Of a stretch of DNA of 64,000 nucleotides, positions 33,892 to 43,493 are shown in pieces. The DNA lies in assembly GCF_036170895.1 (NCBI RefSeq), contig NZ_CP108036.1, forward strand, positions 4,340,001 to 4,404,000, in the 5' to 3' direction. The DNA is from Streptomyces erythrochromogenes. GTDB lineage: Bacteria > Actinomycetota > Actinomycetes > Streptomycetales > Streptomycetaceae. The position numbers and the translations under genes are program-made. Below the pieces are notes generated by a model, which saw only the letters and a list, made by a program, of their open reading frames with translations, searched no databases and was not told where the DNA came from. The stretch's first letter is position 1. Each line of letters begins with the position of its first letter.

Positions 33892-34439
33892 TAGCGGACG
33901 GCCTCCAGGACCTCGGTGGCGCCGAGGGACTCGGCGATCTCCGAGAGCGCGTCCCCGTCCAGGGTCATCAGTTGCTTGTTGGACACGCCGAGGTCGTCCA
34001 GCAGCCGGGGATCGCCGAGCGGACCGGCCGGTACCGGCTCCGAGCCGGCCCCGCGCTCCCCGTCCTCGTCGTCGTCCTCGTCCGTGAACGCGGAGATGGA
34101 TTCCTCCTCGCCGTCCTCGGTGCCGTCCAGGTCCAGCTCGTCGAGTTCGTCGTCCTCCTCGTCGCTGCCCAGCAGCTCTTTGGTCAGCATCGAGCCGTAG
34201 GAGCTGCGGGCGGCCGCTGCGGCGTTCGACACGAAGTACCGCGGGTCCTCCTCGCCGTCCACGCGGACGACGCCGAACCAGGCGTCCTCCTGCTCGATGA
34301 GGGCGACCACCGTGTCGTCGTCGACAGCGGCGGAACGGGCGAGATCGATCAGATCACTGAGGGACTCGACGTCGTCGAGTTCCATGTCGCTCGCTTCCCA
34401 CCCGTCTTCGGTGCGCGCGAGCAGTGCGGCGAAATACAC
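33891..34439 (-). CDS. tRNA adenosine deaminase-associated acidic protein
   Basis: 182 aa. The N-terminal domain (1-90, YFAALLARTEDGWEASDMELDDVESLSDLIDLAR, then YFVSNAAAAARSSYGSML) is conserved next to tadA in actinobacteria. Residues 95-130 are a strongly acidic low-complexity stretch (DEEDDELDELDLDG, DEDDDEDGE), followed by a conserved C-terminal part (LLDDLGVSNKQLMTLDGDALSEIAESLG). GTG at 34439 has GGGAG 8 nt upstream. Its overlap with tadA by one base and its constant association suggest a partner or regulator of TadA; the mechanism is unknown. Confidence 0.82.
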   Translation of the reverse strand: MYFAALLARTEDGWEASDMELDDVESLSDLIDLARSAAVDDDTVVALIEQEDAWFGVVRVDGEEDPRYFVSNAAAAARSSYGSMLTKELLGSDEEDDELDELDLDGTEDGEEESISAFTDEDDDEDGERGAGSEPVPAGPLGDPRLLDDLGVSNKQLMTLDGDALSEIAESLGATEVLEAVR

Positions 34440-34721
34440 CGTGACTCTCCCACTGGTCTTAGGCGTGCCGGTTGGAGGTCCCCCCGGCCGGAGGTTGGAG
34501 CGGAACGGCCGTGCTGCTCGCCGCCCTGCCCCGCCCAATCGGCATCGTGGCAGAAACAGCGGCTTTGCGAGAGGTCTTCCGCGCTTGCGTCGTGCCGCGC
34601 CGTGTCCCGACGGGGCCGGTGCGGGGTTGTGGCGCCGGGGCGTTCCGGGGTGGCGGGGCCGTGCCGGTTGCCCGACCGGCCGCTCGTGTCGCGCCGGCGA
34701 CACTCCCGGGATGCGCGCGGA

Positions 34722-34901
34722 TCACCAACGGAAAGTGCGCATCCGCATCTGCTGGCGCATACGGGCGGCACGGGCGCGGCGGGGCTGTACGCGATCGCGC
34801 AGTGCGCGGGCCTCCATCAGGTCACGCAGGAACTGCGCGCGGCGTGCTCGGCGCTGCGCCGCGGTCTCCGGAGTGTCGTCGCTCGGCTGCGTGTCGGGCA
34901 T
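34722..34901 (-). CDS. 59-aa Arg-rich small protein
   Basis: 59 aa from ATG 34901 to TGA 34722. After a polar start (MPDTQPSDDTPETAAQ) it is a highly basic helical protein (RRARRAQFLRDLMEARALRD, RARAARMRQQMRMRTFRW), about a third Arg. Third-position GC is high in this frame. From memory, near-identical short proteins ending MRMRTFRW occur next to universal-stress genes across Streptomyces. No domain is known; it could bind nucleic acid or the ribosome. It lies 84 nt after the USP gene start of the same strand's downstream side and was too short for routine calling. Confidence 0.66.
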   Translation of the reverse strand: MPDTQPSDDTPETAAQRRARRAQFLRDLMEARALRDRVQPRRARAARMRQQMRMRTFRW

Positions 34902-34985
34902 CGGCCACCACCCTGGGCTGGTCGGTCGTTTCCCCCTGCACCCACCTTCCCCCGGACAGGGCGTTTGATGCCACCCCCGTGCAGG

Positions 34986-35927
34986 TCAGACGTCGTCCTT
35001 GAGGGTCGGGACGATCGCCACCGGGCCGTGCGCGTGGTGCAGTACGGCATGGGCCACCGAGCCGATCTGCAGCGACATGGCGGTGCGCCTTGGGTGGTGG
35101 CGGCCGACCACGACCAGCGCCGCCGACCGGGAGGCGTCGACCAGCCGGCCCGCCGGGTCGCCGGGGACCGCGGCCTGCTCGACGGGGACGTCCGGGTAGC
35201 GCGTGCGCAGGGGCGCCAGCCGCTGCGTCTGGGAGCGGAGCATCTCCCGCTCGGCCGGTACGCCGTCCCCCTCGTCGGCGAGGCCCTCCGGCGGGATCAC
35301 CTCGAAGGGCCGGTCGATCACCAGGGCCGGCGCGGGCGGGACGGCGTACGCGGAGACCACCTGGACGGTGGTCCCCCGCACGGCCGCCTCCTCGAAGGCG
35401 AAGGACAGTACGTCGTCGGGCGTCTCGGCGGCGTGCAGCCCGAGCACGACGCGTCCGGCGGACTCCTCCGGGGCGGCCGCCCCGGCGTGGCGCTCGGCGT
35501 GCGGGACCACCACCACGGGGCACGCCGCGGTCGAGGCCACCGCCCTGCTGCTCGACCCGAGCAGCAGGCTGGCGAAGCCGCCGCGGCCCCGCGAGCCCAT
35601 CACGAGCATCAGGGCTCCCGCCCCGATCACCCGCAGCGCCTCGGGGACGGAGCCCTCCAGCGACTCGTACCGGACCCCGTCCGGCAGCGCGGTGCCCCCG
35701 CCGATCATGCTCCGGACCCAGTCGTGCACGGGGTCGGGGTACTCCGCCGGCTCGGAGGCGTCGTGCAGCGAAGCCCGCCGGCCGGCGTACAACTGGGCGT
35801 GATCGGGCAGTACATGGGCGACGAGGAGCCCGGTACCGTGCCGCAGGGCGGCTCCCCGCGCCCACCGGAGGGCCTTGAGGCTGTGCTCGGACCCGTCGAC
35901 GGCTGCGATCACCGGTGCGTTGCTCAC
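34986..35927 (-). CDS. tandem-domain universal stress protein
   Basis: 313 aa with two UspA domains. Domain 1 (1-150): PVIAAVDGSEHSLKALRWA, ATP-binding loop MGSRGRGGFASLLLGSSSRAV (G-x2-G-x9-G-S/T). Domain 2 (165-310): RVVLGLHAAETPDD and VGRHHPRRTAMSLQIGSVAHAVLHHAHGPVAIVP, in which the G-x2-G is replaced by GRHHP, so nucleotide binding in the second half is doubtful. Cytoplasmic; typically dimerises and responds to stress or energy state. Divergent from upp with a 163-nt gap. Confidence 0.87.
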   Translation of the reverse strand: MSNAPVIAAVDGSEHSLKALRWARGAALRHGTGLLVAHVLPDHAQLYAGRRASLHDASEPAEYPDPVHDWVRSMIGGGTALPDGVRYESLEGSVPEALRVIGAGALMLVMGSRGRGGFASLLLGSSSRAVASTAACPVVVVPHAERHAGAAAPEESAGRVVLGLHAAETPDDVLSFAFEEAAVRGTTVQVVSAYAVPPAPALVIDRPFEVIPPEGLADEGDGVPAEREMLRSQTQRLAPLRTRYPDVPVEQAAVPGDPAGRLVDASRSAALVVVGRHHPRRTAMSLQIGSVAHAVLHHAHGPVAIVPTLKDDV

Positions 35928-36090
35928 CAGTCCAGCGTGCTGGGCGTCCGGGCGGGTCGCATCCGCAGGCCGTCGCGGGCGTGGCCGCCGCCGGGGACGC
36001 GAAGGGGCGGCGTCAGCGCGTAGCCTTTTGGGTGCAGGTCGCGTCGTGCGGCCGTTTTTGCTGGTCGCAGGCTGAGTTTTGGAGGATGTT

Positions 36091-36726
36091 GTGCGTTTGC
36101 AGGTCGTCGATCACCCCTTGGTGGCGCACAAACTCACCACCCTGCGCGACAAGCGCACCGATTCCGCCACCTTCCGGCGGCTCGCGGACGAGCTGGTGAC
36201 CCTGCTCGCGTACGAGGCCACCCGTGACGTGCGCACCGAGCAGGCCGACATCGAGACGCCGGTCGCCCCGACCACGGGCGTGAAGCTCTCGGCCCCCCGG
36301 CCGCTGATCGTCCCGATCCTGCGGGCGGGCCTGGGCATGCTGGACGGCATGGTGCGGCTGCTGCCGACCGCCGAGGTGGGCTTCATGGGCATGGTCCGCA
36401 ACGAGGAGACCCTGGAGGCCTCCACGTACGCGACCCGCATGCCGGAGGACCTCTCCGGCCGCCAGGTCTACGTCGTGGACCCGATGCTCGCCACCGGCGG
36501 CACGCTCGTCGCGGCGATCCAGGAACTGATCAAGCGCGGCGCCGACGACGTCACGGCCGTGGTGCTGCTCGCCGCGCCCGAGGGCGTCGAGGTCATGGAG
36601 CGCGACCTGGCGGGCACGCCGGTGACGGTCGTGACGGCCGCGGTGGACGAGCGGCTCAACGAGCACGGCTACATCGTGCCGGGCCTGGGCGACGCCGGCG
36701 ACCGGATGTACGGCTCGGCGGAGTAG
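36091..36726 (+). CDS. upp: uracil phosphoribosyltransferase
   Basis: 211 aa; makes UMP from uracil and PRPP, the pyrimidine salvage step. The PRPP-binding motif is [17 protein letters not shown] (about 128-144), with the uracil-binding region [16 protein letters not shown] at the C-terminus. GTG at 36091 is preferred, 4 nt after GGAGGA; the in-frame TTG at 36079 precedes the ribosome site. Monocistronic with its own terminator. Confidence 0.94.
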   Translation: MRLQVVDHPLVAHKLTTLRDKRTDSATFRRLADELVTLLAYEATRDVRTEQADIETPVAPTTGVKLSAPRPLIVPILRAGLGMLDGMVRLLPTAEVGFMGMVRNEETLEASTYATRMPEDLSGRQVYVVDPMLATGGTLVAAIQELIKRGADDVTAVVLLAAPEGVEVMERDLAGTPVTVVTAAVDERLNEHGYIVPGLGDAGDRMYGSAE

Positions 36727-36733
36727 TTCCCGG

Positions 36734-36758
36734 CGGCCCGGCGTCTGACGCCGGGCCG
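36734..36758. terminator. terminator between upp and the LytR_C gene
   Basis: 11-bp perfect stem CGGCCCGGCGT (36734-36744), CTG loop, complement at 36748-36758. It sits between convergent stops 37 nt apart and can serve both. Confidence 0.8.
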
Positions 36759-36763
36759 TCCGC

Positions 36764-37441
36764 TCAGCAGTTCTTGGCGGGCGCGGGCGCGGGGTTGGCC
36801 AGGAGGGCCAGCGCCTTGTCCGCGTCCTCCTTCGTGCTGAGCTCCTTGAACGCGTCGCCCAGGATCAGGTCGACGTCCGCGGTCTCACGGGTGTCGGTCT
36901 GCTGGGTGGTGCCGGGGAGCTGGGTGCCGAGGACGGCGAAGACGGCCTTGTCGGTCGTCGGTGAGCCCAGCAGTATCCCGGTCCCGGGGACCTTCTTGTC
37001 GAAGTCGGCCGGGGCGTTGCCGACGGTGCCGATGAGGAAGCCGCGTTTGGCGAGTTCGTCGCCGACGGCCTTGGCCAGGCCCGCACGCGGGGTCGCGTTG
37101 TAGACGTTGACCGTGATCGTGCCGGGCTGGGGGAGCACGACCGCCGGTTTGGCGGGTGCGGACGCCGTGGAGGCGGCCGCGGGGGCACCGCCCTTGGCAG
37201 CGGCCTCGGGTGACTTCGTCGGGCAGTCCTTGGCACCGGCAGCCGTGTTCCGCTTGGGGCCATCGCCCCGGAACACGTCGATGAGCTGCAGTGCCCCGTA
37301 GCCGACCAGGGCAAGCGCGAGGACCGAGCCGAGCACGGCGAGGACGATCCGACGTCGGCTCCGCTTACGGCTCATGCGGGGGTAGGCGGTCCCCGTGACG
37401 CGGTACTTTCCGCCCATGCCGGGGGGAGTGAGCATGCTCAT
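36764..37441 (-). CDS. LytR C-terminal domain membrane protein
   Basis: 225 aa. A basic cytoplasmic N-terminus (RMSRKRSRRR) precedes one TM helix (about 32-53, IVLAVLGSVLALALVGYGALQL). Then comes an extracellular Ala/Pro linker and a LytR_C domain (about 120-215: ITVNVYNATPRAGLAKAVGDELAKRGF, GTGILLGSPTTDKAVFAVLG). The domain lacks the LytR-CpsA-Psr ligase part, so it is an accessory or regulatory wall protein. Start ATG at 37441 or 37435; the longer open frame upstream runs through non-coding DNA. It ends with Cys (AKNC). Confidence 0.8.
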   Translation of the reverse strand: MSMLTPPGMGGKYRVTGTAYPRMSRKRSRRRIVLAVLGSVLALALVGYGALQLIDVFRGDGPKRNTAAGAKDCPTKSPEAAAKGGAPAAASTASAPAKPAVVLPQPGTITVNVYNATPRAGLAKAVGDELAKRGFLIGTVGNAPADFDKKVPGTGILLGSPTTDKAVFAVLGTQLPGTTQQTDTRETADVDLILGDAFKELSTKEDADKALALLANPAPAPAKNC

Positions 37442-37533
37442 GGGCGCAGCGTAATGCGACCCGGTGGCGATGCCTACTAAATGATCTGCTGATAGGTCAA
37501 TGGTGACCCGAAAGGCGCAATCTACGCGAAGCG

Positions 37534-37830
37534 TCAGTCCATCTCGAGGACGCGGGCGTGCAGCACCTGACGCTGCTGCAGGGCCGCGCGGACGGCGCGG
37601 TGCAGCCCGTCCTCCAGATAGAGGTCGCCCTGCCACTTCACGACGTGGGCGAAGAGGTCGCCGTAGAAGGTCGAGTCCTCGGCGAGCAGCGTTTCGAGGT
37701 CCAGCTGGCCCTTGGTCGTCACGAGCTGGTCGAGCCGGACCGGGCGCGGCGCGACGTCCGCCCACTGCCGGGTGGTTTCCCTGCCGTGGTCGGGGTACGG
37801 CCGCCCGCTTCCGATGCGCTTGAAGATCAC
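37534..37830 (-). CDS. conserved small protein, ParB-nuclease-like motif
   Basis: 98 aa, highly conserved in Streptomyces as I recall, sometimes labelled VapB-like antitoxin without evidence. MIFKRIGSGRPYPDHG opens a strand; RPVRLDQLVTTKGQLDLETLL resembles the P(V)-x-L-x2-L entry of ParB-type domains, and DLYLEDGLHRAVRAAL resembles the ParB/Srx DGxHR helix. No HTH domain or toxin partner lies next to it. Function unknown. Confidence 0.68.
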   Translation of the reverse strand: MIFKRIGSGRPYPDHGRETTRQWADVAPRPVRLDQLVTTKGQLDLETLLAEDSTFYGDLFAHVVKWQGDLYLEDGLHRAVRAALQQRQVLHARVLEMD

Positions 37831-37918
37831 ACGGAAAGCCTACCGGGCCCGCGCCTGCGGGCGCAGCCTCGCAAGGGCGGTGCAAAAGTGGCAGACAGTG
37901 CTATTTGGGGAGTGATCC

Positions 37919-39532
<1,614 letters not shown>

Positions 39533-39552
39533 CGCGGTGACAGACTCGGGGC

Positions 39553-40485
39553 ATGCGGACCGAACTCACCGACACCACGTCCAGCAAGGTCAACCGGGCC
39601 CTGCTCGCAGCACGCCGGGCGATAGGCAGCCCCACCATGGGGCTGGTGCTGACGCTCGTCGTCGTCACCGACGAGGAGAACGCCTACGACGCCGTACGCG
39701 CCGCCTCCGAGGCCTCGCGCGAGCACCCCTGCCGCATCATCGTGGTCATCAAGCGGGTCTCGCGCGGCCCGCACAAGCTCCGCGCGAGCCGCGTGGACGC
39801 CGAACTGCGGGTCGGGTCGGACGCCGGGACCGGCGAGCTCGTGCTGCTGCGCCTGCACGGGGCGCTGACCGAGCAGGCCGGATCGGTCGTCCTGCCGCTG
39901 CTGGTGCCGGACGCACCGGTGGTGGCGTGGTGGCCGGCCGCTGCTCCCGCCGACCTGGCGCACGACCCGCTGGGCGCGCTCGCGCAGCGCCGGATCACGG
40001 ACGCGGCCGCCGCCTTCGACCCGGTGGGCGTGCTCGACGAGCGGGCCACCGGCTACCAGCCCGGCGACACCGACCTGGCCTGGACCCGGCTCACGCCCTG
40101 GCGGGCCCTGCTGGCCGCGGCCCTGGACCAGAAGCCGCTGCCGGTGACCGGTGCGGCGGTGGAGAGCGAGCCCGACAACGCGAGCGCCGAGCTGCTGGCG
40201 CGCTGGCTTGAGGACCGGCTCGGGGTGCCGGTGGACCGGGTGGCGACCGGCGGCCCGGTCATCACCGGGGTGGTGCTGCGCACTACGGGCGGGGACGTCC
40301 GGGTGGACCGGCCCGCGGGCGCGCTGGCCACCCTGACGCTGCCGGGGAGCCCCGACCGCAGGGTGGCCCTGAAGATCCGCAGCGGCGCCGAACTGATCGC
40401 GGAGGAACTGCGCCGCCTCGACGCGGACGTGGTCTACGGCTCCGCGCTGCGGCGGCGCCCGCTCCAGGCGGGGCTCTCGGCGTAG
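39553..40485 (+). CDS. opcA: OpcA-family glucose-6-phosphate dehydrogenase assembly protein paralogue
   Basis: 310 aa. It carries the OpcA hallmarks: LTDTTSSKVNRALLAARRAIGSP, MGLVLTLVVVTDEENAYDAV, PLLVPDAPVVAWWP, DPLGALAQRRITD, DTDLAWTRLTPWRALLAAALDQ, ALKIRSGAELIAEELRRLDAD. OpcA binds and activates G6PDH (Zwf) in cyanobacteria and is normally encoded next to zwf; no zwf, tal or tkt is present here. It follows the HerA-like gene by 20 nt and its last 52 nt overlap the convergent cupin gene. It may be a divergent second copy; whether it still activates a Zwf is unknown. Confidence 0.82.
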   Translation: MRTELTDTTSSKVNRALLAARRAIGSPTMGLVLTLVVVTDEENAYDAVRAASEASREHPCRIIVVIKRVSRGPHKLRASRVDAELRVGSDAGTGELVLLRLHGALTEQAGSVVLPLLVPDAPVVAWWPAAAPADLAHDPLGALAQRRITDAAAAFDPVGVLDERATGYQPGDTDLAWTRLTPWRALLAAALDQKPLPVTGAAVESEPDNASAELLARWLEDRLGVPVDRVATGGPVITGVVLRTTGGDVRVDRPAGALATLTLPGSPDRRVALKIRSGAELIAEELRRLDADVVYGSALRRRPLQAGLSA

Positions 40486-40907
40486 TGGTTGTCGTAGGTC
40501 GCCGAGCTGTCCTTGATGTCCTGCACGGTGGCCTCGCCCGCGTTGACCCGGCCGAGGAGCCGGTAGTAGTCGAAGCGGCCCATGCCGGGGGTGAAGCCGA
40601 CGAAGACGCTCGCCGTGTGGCCGGCGGCGGGGGCGAAGGCGTGCTTCACGCCCGGCGGGACCGCGATGAAGTCGCCGGCGTCCAGGGTCTGGATCTCGTC
40701 GCCGACGAGGACGTCGAGGCGTCCCGCGGTGACGTGGAAGAACTCGGTGGCCTTGGTGTGGAAGTGCACCGGGGCGCCCGCCGCGCCCTCCTCGAAGGTG
40801 GCGGTGTTGCAGGTGAGCTCGGCGGTGTCGGTCAGCTGGGTGATGAGGCTGCCGGGGGCGTCCTGGATGGCTTCGGCGGTGGCGGCGCGGGTCGCGATCT
40901 GTGTCAT
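40434..40907 (-). CDS. cupin-domain protein
   Basis: 157 aa. One beta-barrel cupin: motif 1 GAPVHFHTKATEFFHVTAGRLDVL (HxH plus E), motif 2 GDFIAVPPGVKHAFAPA (terminal His), which gives a complete metal site. The C-terminal 40 aa (GRVNAGEATVQDIKDSSATYDNHYAE) form a helical cap. Quercetinase-like proteins share this layout, but the substrate is unknown. The 3' end overlaps the convergent opcA paralogue by 52 nt, so the last 17 residues are encoded opposite that gene's C-terminus. Confidence 0.8.
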   Translation of the reverse strand: MTQIATRAATAEAIQDAPGSLITQLTDTAELTCNTATFEEGAAGAPVHFHTKATEFFHVTAGRLDVLVGDEIQTLDAGDFIAVPPGVKHAFAPAAGHTASVFVGFTPGMGRFDYYRLLGRVNAGEATVQDIKDSSATYDNHYAESPAWSGRRRSAEP

Positions 40908-41026
40908 GTCTTCAATCTACGAGCCTGATCGACCGGTGACAGGGGTCAATCAGGACCCCGTACGGCCGGTCAATTGTGGCTGTTCCCCCGCCTGACCAGG
41001 GGCGGAGCGGAAACGGCCGAAGCGGG

Positions 41027-41629
41027 TCAGGAGCCGCCTGCGGCCTTCGCGGCCTTGGCGGCGGCCTTCATCTCCTGCTTGTGCGCGCGCACCTTGGCGA
41101 GGGACTCGGGCCCGGTGATGTCGGCCGCCGAACGGTAGACGTTCGCCTGGCCGTAGCCGCCCGCGGCCTCCCGCCAGCCCGTCGGCCGCACCCCGAACCG
41201 CTTGCCCAGCAGGGCGAGGAAGATCTGCGCCTTCTGCGCCCCGAAGCCCGGCAGCGCCTTGAGGCGCCCCAGCAGCTCCTGCCCCGTGGCGGCGTCGGCC
41301 CAGACGGCCTCGGCGTTCCCGCCGTAGTGCTCGACCAGGTACGCGCACAGCTGCTGGATCCGGGTCGCCATCGACCCGGGGTACCGGTGCACGGCCGGCT
41401 TCTCGGAGAGCAGGGCGGCGAAGGCCTCTGGGTCGTACGCGGCGATGGCGTGCGCGTCCAGGTCGTCGGAGCCTAGCCGCCGGGCGATCGTCCAGGGACC
41501 CGAGAACGCCCACTCCATCGGCACCTGCTGGTCCAGCAGCATGCCGACGAGCGCTGCGAGCGGGCTCCGGCCGAGGAGCGCGTCGGCCTCCGGCTGCTGT
41601 GCCAACCGGATGGTGATGTCCTTGTCCAT
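41027..41629 (-). CDS. HhH-GPD base-excision DNA glycosylase-like protein
   Basis: 200 aa. The helix-hairpin-helix is LKALPGFGAQKAQIFLALLGKRFG (about 133-156), preceded by the family's DQQVPMEWAFSGPWTIARRLG. The usual catalytic Asp after the HhH (GVGxxTA...D) is replaced by RPTGWREAAGGYGQ, and no FeS cluster Cys are present. The C-terminus is Ala/Lys-rich (MKAAAKAAKAAGG). Members of this actinobacterial subgroup are annotated as DNA repair proteins without biochemical proof. Divergent from the VOC gene at 104 nt. Confidence 0.8.
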   Translation of the reverse strand: MDKDITIRLAQQPEADALLGRSPLAALVGMLLDQQVPMEWAFSGPWTIARRLGSDDLDAHAIAAYDPEAFAALLSEKPAVHRYPGSMATRIQQLCAYLVEHYGGNAEAVWADAATGQELLGRLKALPGFGAQKAQIFLALLGKRFGVRPTGWREAAGGYGQANVYRSAADITGPESLAKVRAHKQEMKAAAKAAKAAGGS

Positions 41630-41733
41630 GGCTCCAGCGTCCCGCGCGGGCGCGCTCCCCGCGCGGTCGGCACACCGCGCGCCTAGCGTGAGTCACGACG
41701 ACAGCGAGGAACGAGCCGAGGAGTCGATCGATC

Positions 41734-42537
41734 ATGTTTGAGTTCCCCGAAGGCGCGCCGTGCTGGGTGGACGCGATGTTCAGGGACGTGGAGGGCGCCA
41801 AGACCTTCTACGGCGACGTGCTGGGATGGACCTTCGGCGAGTCCAGCAGCGAGTACGGCAACTACACGCAGGCCTACTCGGACGGCAAGGCCGTCGCGGC
41901 CGTCGTACCGCCGATGCCCGGGGTCGACGCCCCCTCGCAGTGGTGTCTGTACCTCGCCTCGGCCGACGCGTCGGCCACGGCCGGGAAGGTGACCGCGAAC
42001 GGCGGCGATGTCCTGATGGGCCCGATGCAGGTCGGATCCTTCGGGACGATGCTCATCGCGAAGGAGCCGAGCGGCGCCGTCTTCGGCGTCTGGCAGCCGG
42101 GCGAGCACAAGGGCTTCGAAAAGATGGGCGAGGCGGGTTCCTACGCCTGGGCGGAGGTCTTCACGCGGGAGCCGGCCAAGCCGGACGCCTTCCTGACGAA
42201 GGTCTTCCCGTACAGCGCCGAGCGGATGGACGACCCGGATGCGGCCGACATGGACTTCATGGTCTTCAGCGCCGGCGACCCGGGGCGGCCCGTGCTGGGC
42301 CGGATGAAGATGGACGACGACTTCCCGCCGGAGGTTCCGCCGTACATCCAGGTCTACTTCGGGGTCCCGGACTGCGACGAGGCGGTGTCGAAGACCCAGA
42401 AGCACGGCGGGAAGCTGCACTTCGGCCCGATGGACAGCCCGTTCGGCCGGTTCGCGGCGGTCTCCGACCCGCAGGGCGCCGCCTTCGCGGTGATCGACCT
42501 GTCGACGACGGTCGGCGAGATGCCGAGCTTCGGCTGA
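41734..42537 (+). CDS. VOC-family protein (two glyoxalase-like domains)
   Basis: 267 aa with two vicinal-oxygen-chelate repeats. Domain 1 (about 1-125): PCWVDAMFRDVEGAKTFYGDVLGWTFG, ANGGDVLMGPMQVGSFGTMLIAKEPSGAVFGVWQPG. Domain 2 (about 135-265): YAWAEVFTREPAKPDAFLTKVF, KHGGKLHFGPMDSPFGRFAAVSDPQGAAFAVIDL. Metal ligands are not all conserved, so a binding role is as likely as catalysis. GAGGAG precedes ATG 41734, and TAGCGT at 41684 may be the -10 box. Confidence 0.82.
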   Translation: MFEFPEGAPCWVDAMFRDVEGAKTFYGDVLGWTFGESSSEYGNYTQAYSDGKAVAAVVPPMPGVDAPSQWCLYLASADASATAGKVTANGGDVLMGPMQVGSFGTMLIAKEPSGAVFGVWQPGEHKGFEKMGEAGSYAWAEVFTREPAKPDAFLTKVFPYSAERMDDPDAADMDFMVFSAGDPGRPVLGRMKMDDDFPPEVPPYIQVYFGVPDCDEAVSKTQKHGGKLHFGPMDSPFGRFAAVSDPQGAAFAVIDLSTTVGEMPSFG

Positions 42538-42629
42538 TCCCGGCCGCGTGCCCCGCCGGGCCGTGACGCCGTCCGACCCGGCAGACTTCGCCCCTGATAA
42601 GTGAGTTCGAGCGTGCGGGGGCGGATCCG

Positions 42630-43406
42630 ATGAGACGTGGAAGACGTGCGGCGGCCGTGGCGGCGGCCGGCTGCGGGTTGGCGGTGCTGGCGACGGCCTC
42701 GTGCACGATGCCCCCGGCGCCGCCGCCGTCACCGCGGGCGCTGCCGACGGCCACGGCCACGGCCGCGCCTTCGCCCTGGCCTTCGCCGAAGCCGCCTTCT
42801 CCCTCCGCCTCCGCCTCCGCTCCGGCGTCGCCCTCGCTCTCCCCCACGCCTTCGGCGCCGCCCGAGCCGCCGTCGGAGTCCGGGCCCGCCGAGCCGGTCG
42901 GGGACGGCAGGGCCACGGCCGCCGACCAACCGCTCCTGGCGGCGGTCCGGCGTGCATCCGCCGCGGCCGTGCCGGACGACGCCGCCGTGATCGTGATCAA
43001 CCGCGGTCCGGAGGGCGCGGGCGAGCTCGCCTGGATGCCGGACGACCGGAACTACTGCCTGGCCGTGATCCGCGGGGCCCGGGCGGAGACGAGCTGCAAG
43101 CCCCTGCCGAAGTCCTGGGCGCGGGTCGGCATCCGGCTGGTGACCAAGGGCGGCGCGCCCGGCGCCCGTACGGTCTTCTTCGCCGTCGTGGACGGCGGCC
43201 ACGGCCCGTACGGGTATCGGGGCGCGGCCGCTCCCGGCCCCGACATGGGCCCGGTCCACGACGCCACGGCCGCCTTCGCCTCGGGCCGGACGCTGAGCCT
43301 CCTGACGTACGAGCGCCCCACCGGGGTCAGCACCCCGGGTGACCAGTACATCTGCAGTGCGGACAACGCGGTCTGCTTCCCGGCCCTCGACGCCTACGTC
43401 GGCTAG
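42630..43406 (+). CDS. exported protein with Pro/Ser-rich stalk
   Basis: 258 aa, unknown function. Signal peptide with ATASC at about residue 25, a possible but poor lipobox (Thr at -3). Residues 28-90 are Pro/Ser/Ala-rich (wall-spanning stalk), and 95-258 form a globular domain with four Cys (NYCLAVIRG, ETSCKPL, YICSADNAVC) likely paired in two disulphides. No catalytic motif recognised. It precedes the beta-lactamase remnant by 87 nt on the same strand. Confidence 0.65.
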   Translation: MRRGRRAAAVAAAGCGLAVLATASCTMPPAPPPSPRALPTATATAAPSPWPSPKPPSPSASASAPASPSLSPTPSAPPEPPSESGPAEPVGDGRATAADQPLLAAVRRASAAAVPDDAAVIVINRGPEGAGELAWMPDDRNYCLAVIRGARAETSCKPLPKSWARVGIRLVTKGGAPGARTVFFAVVDGGHGPYGYRGAAAPGPDMGPVHDATAAFASGRTLSLLTYERPTGVSTPGDQYICSADNAVCFPALDAYVG

Positions 43407-43493
43407 CCGGGGGCTCAGCGGGCTGTCAGCGGCCTGTCAGCACGTCCGGGCATCGTCCTGCTCACCAAGGGGGCGACAGTCGGGAGAAACGTG

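Noticed and set aside
37534..37830. VapB antitoxin assignment for the 98-aa protein
   Set aside because: No ribbon-helix-helix pattern and no adjacent toxin gene; the ParB-like DGLHR segment does not fit an antitoxin.
36764..37885. N-terminal extension of the LytR_C protein to 373 aa
   Set aside because: The added part is antisense to the 98-aa conserved gene at 37534-37830 and precedes the natural MSMLTPP start with its TM helix.
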